A DNA stretch of 33,656 bases from Devosia sp. LC5 (GTDB lineage: Bacteria > Pseudomonadota > Alphaproteobacteria > Rhizobiales > Devosiaceae): contig NZ_JNNO01000024.1 in NCBI RefSeq assembly GCF_000735585.1, positions 1 through 33,656 of the forward strand, read 5' to 3'. Each line of letters starts with the position of its first letter. The first letter of the stretch is position 1. This document shows, piece after piece, positions 33,203-33,656 of this stretch. The translations under genes were made by a program, and so were the position numbers. Under the pieces are notes generated by a model, which saw nothing but the letters and a program-made list of their open reading frames with translations, had not been told where the DNA came from and did not search any database.

Positions 33203-33656
33203 TCAGGGGTTTAACTCGGGTGCTTCGCGGGGTGATTCAAGGTTTTGAGGCTGCGCATTATGTCCGTAGAGCCAGGCGAGGCGCTTGAGGTGACCGCGAG
33301 GGCCCTGGGCCGATATGACCAGGTTGCGGGCGGCGCTGAAAGGCCAGGGAAGATGAAAAATCTTGCCATTGGAGCGGGAAATCCTGGCGACGCGCTCGAC
33401 GCGAGGGCGGCGGATGGCCTCGAATTTGGCGAAGGCGGATTCGGCGCTGGATTCCTTGATCAGCAGGGGCGCGAGGACGGCGGCGTCTTCGATGCCCATG
33501 GCGGCGCCCTGGGCCTGGAAGGGGAGCATGGCGTGGGCGGCATCGCCGATGAGGCCGGTATTTTCGCGGTGCCAGGCGGGGGAATCGACGGTGTAGAGGG
33601 GCCAGGGGGTCCAGCTCTGGCCGGCGGCGGCGCGGATGGCCTTGAGCCTGGCGGGG
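33203..33656 (-). CDS. FAD-dependent monooxygenase, C-terminal part (cut by window edge)
   Basis: The frame is open to the right end of the window and stops at 33203, giving about 150 C-terminal residues. The motif LIGDAAHAMLPFQAQGAAMGIEDAAVLAPLL is the second FAD-binding GD motif of PF01494-type flavin monooxygenases. It is preceded by WTPWPLYTVDSPAW, typical of salicylate hydroxylase-like or UbiH-type members. The substrate is not determinable from this part. The gene is upstream of the MFS gene on the same strand, separated by 146 bases. Confidence 0.9.
   Translation of the reverse strand, partial: PARLKAIRAAAGQSWTPWPLYTVDSPAWHRENTGLIGDAAHAMLPFQAQGAAMGIEDAAVLAPLLIKESSAESAFAKFEAIRRPRVERVARISRSNGKIFHLPWPFSAARNLVISAQGPRGHLKRLAWLYGHNAQPQNLESPREAPELNP

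Noticed and set aside
1..33656. Mobile elements, CRISPR arrays, prophage or toxin-antitoxin genes
   Set aside because: No transposase, integrase, direct-repeat array, terminal repeats or phage genes were seen, and the tRNA-Leu has no adjoining integrase or duplicated 3' end.

Overview
This is a GC-rich, densely packed chromosomal segment from an alphaproteobacterium. It is most likely a member of the Hyphomicrobiales (Rhizobiales), perhaps Devosia-like; that placement is an inference from protein flavour, frequent TTG/GTG starts and gene content, not from a marker gene. No insertion sequence, prophage, CRISPR array or rRNA is visible. One tRNA-Leu(UAA) lies at 313-397.

Left part (1-10306) is ordinary housekeeping and accessory metabolism. 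A possible ORF tail and hairpin are followed by tRNA-Leu, a Rid-family protein with a small ASCH/PUA-like protein, RluA, a DHFR/RibD-C-like reductase, an O6-methylguanine-DNA methyltransferase, a CHAD protein directly followed by a CYTH protein, and a DMT exporter. Next comes a gluconate block: gntK and a gluconate 5-dehydrogenase-type SDR on the minus strand, divergent from gnd (6-phosphogluconate dehydrogenase). A PRPP-dependent phosphoribosyltransferase and an M20D amidohydrolase complete this part.

Core (10303-31243) is about 21 kb that reads as one purine nucleoside/base scavenging locus. Two long minus-strand operons lie end to end. Operon A (28125 down to 19752) encodes a COG0402 amidohydrolase, a nucleoside hydrolase, a complete BMP-type nucleoside ABC importer (binding protein, double ATPase, two permeases) and guanine deaminase. 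Operon B (19612 down to 10303) encodes a complete PotABCD-type ABC importer, a second COG0402 amidohydrolase, an M20 dipeptidase-like enzyme, adenine deaminase and a second nucleoside hydrolase. Divergent from operon A are a LacI-family regulator and a divergent adenine-deaminase paralogue on the plus strand. A near-perfect LacI-type palindrome, GTAAACCGCTTTAC, sits just downstream of a good sigma70-like promoter at the head of operon A. A related site (11 of 14 bases) lies in front of operon B, so one repressor may control both. In each operon a strong hairpin lies between the binding-protein gene and the remaining transporter genes, which would favour high binding-protein expression.

How the parts could work together (inference): nucleosides and bases enter through the two importers, nucleoside hydrolases release free bases, and the deaminases convert adenine, guanine and perhaps modified purines to hypoxanthine and xanthine. 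The phosphoribosyltransferase at 8389-9063 could return bases to nucleotides. No xanthine dehydrogenase or ureide genes are present here, so complete degradation would need genes elsewhere.

Right end (31256-33656) holds a GNAT acetyltransferase overlapping a TetA-like MFS transporter, and the C-terminal part of an FAD-dependent monooxygenase cut by the window edge.
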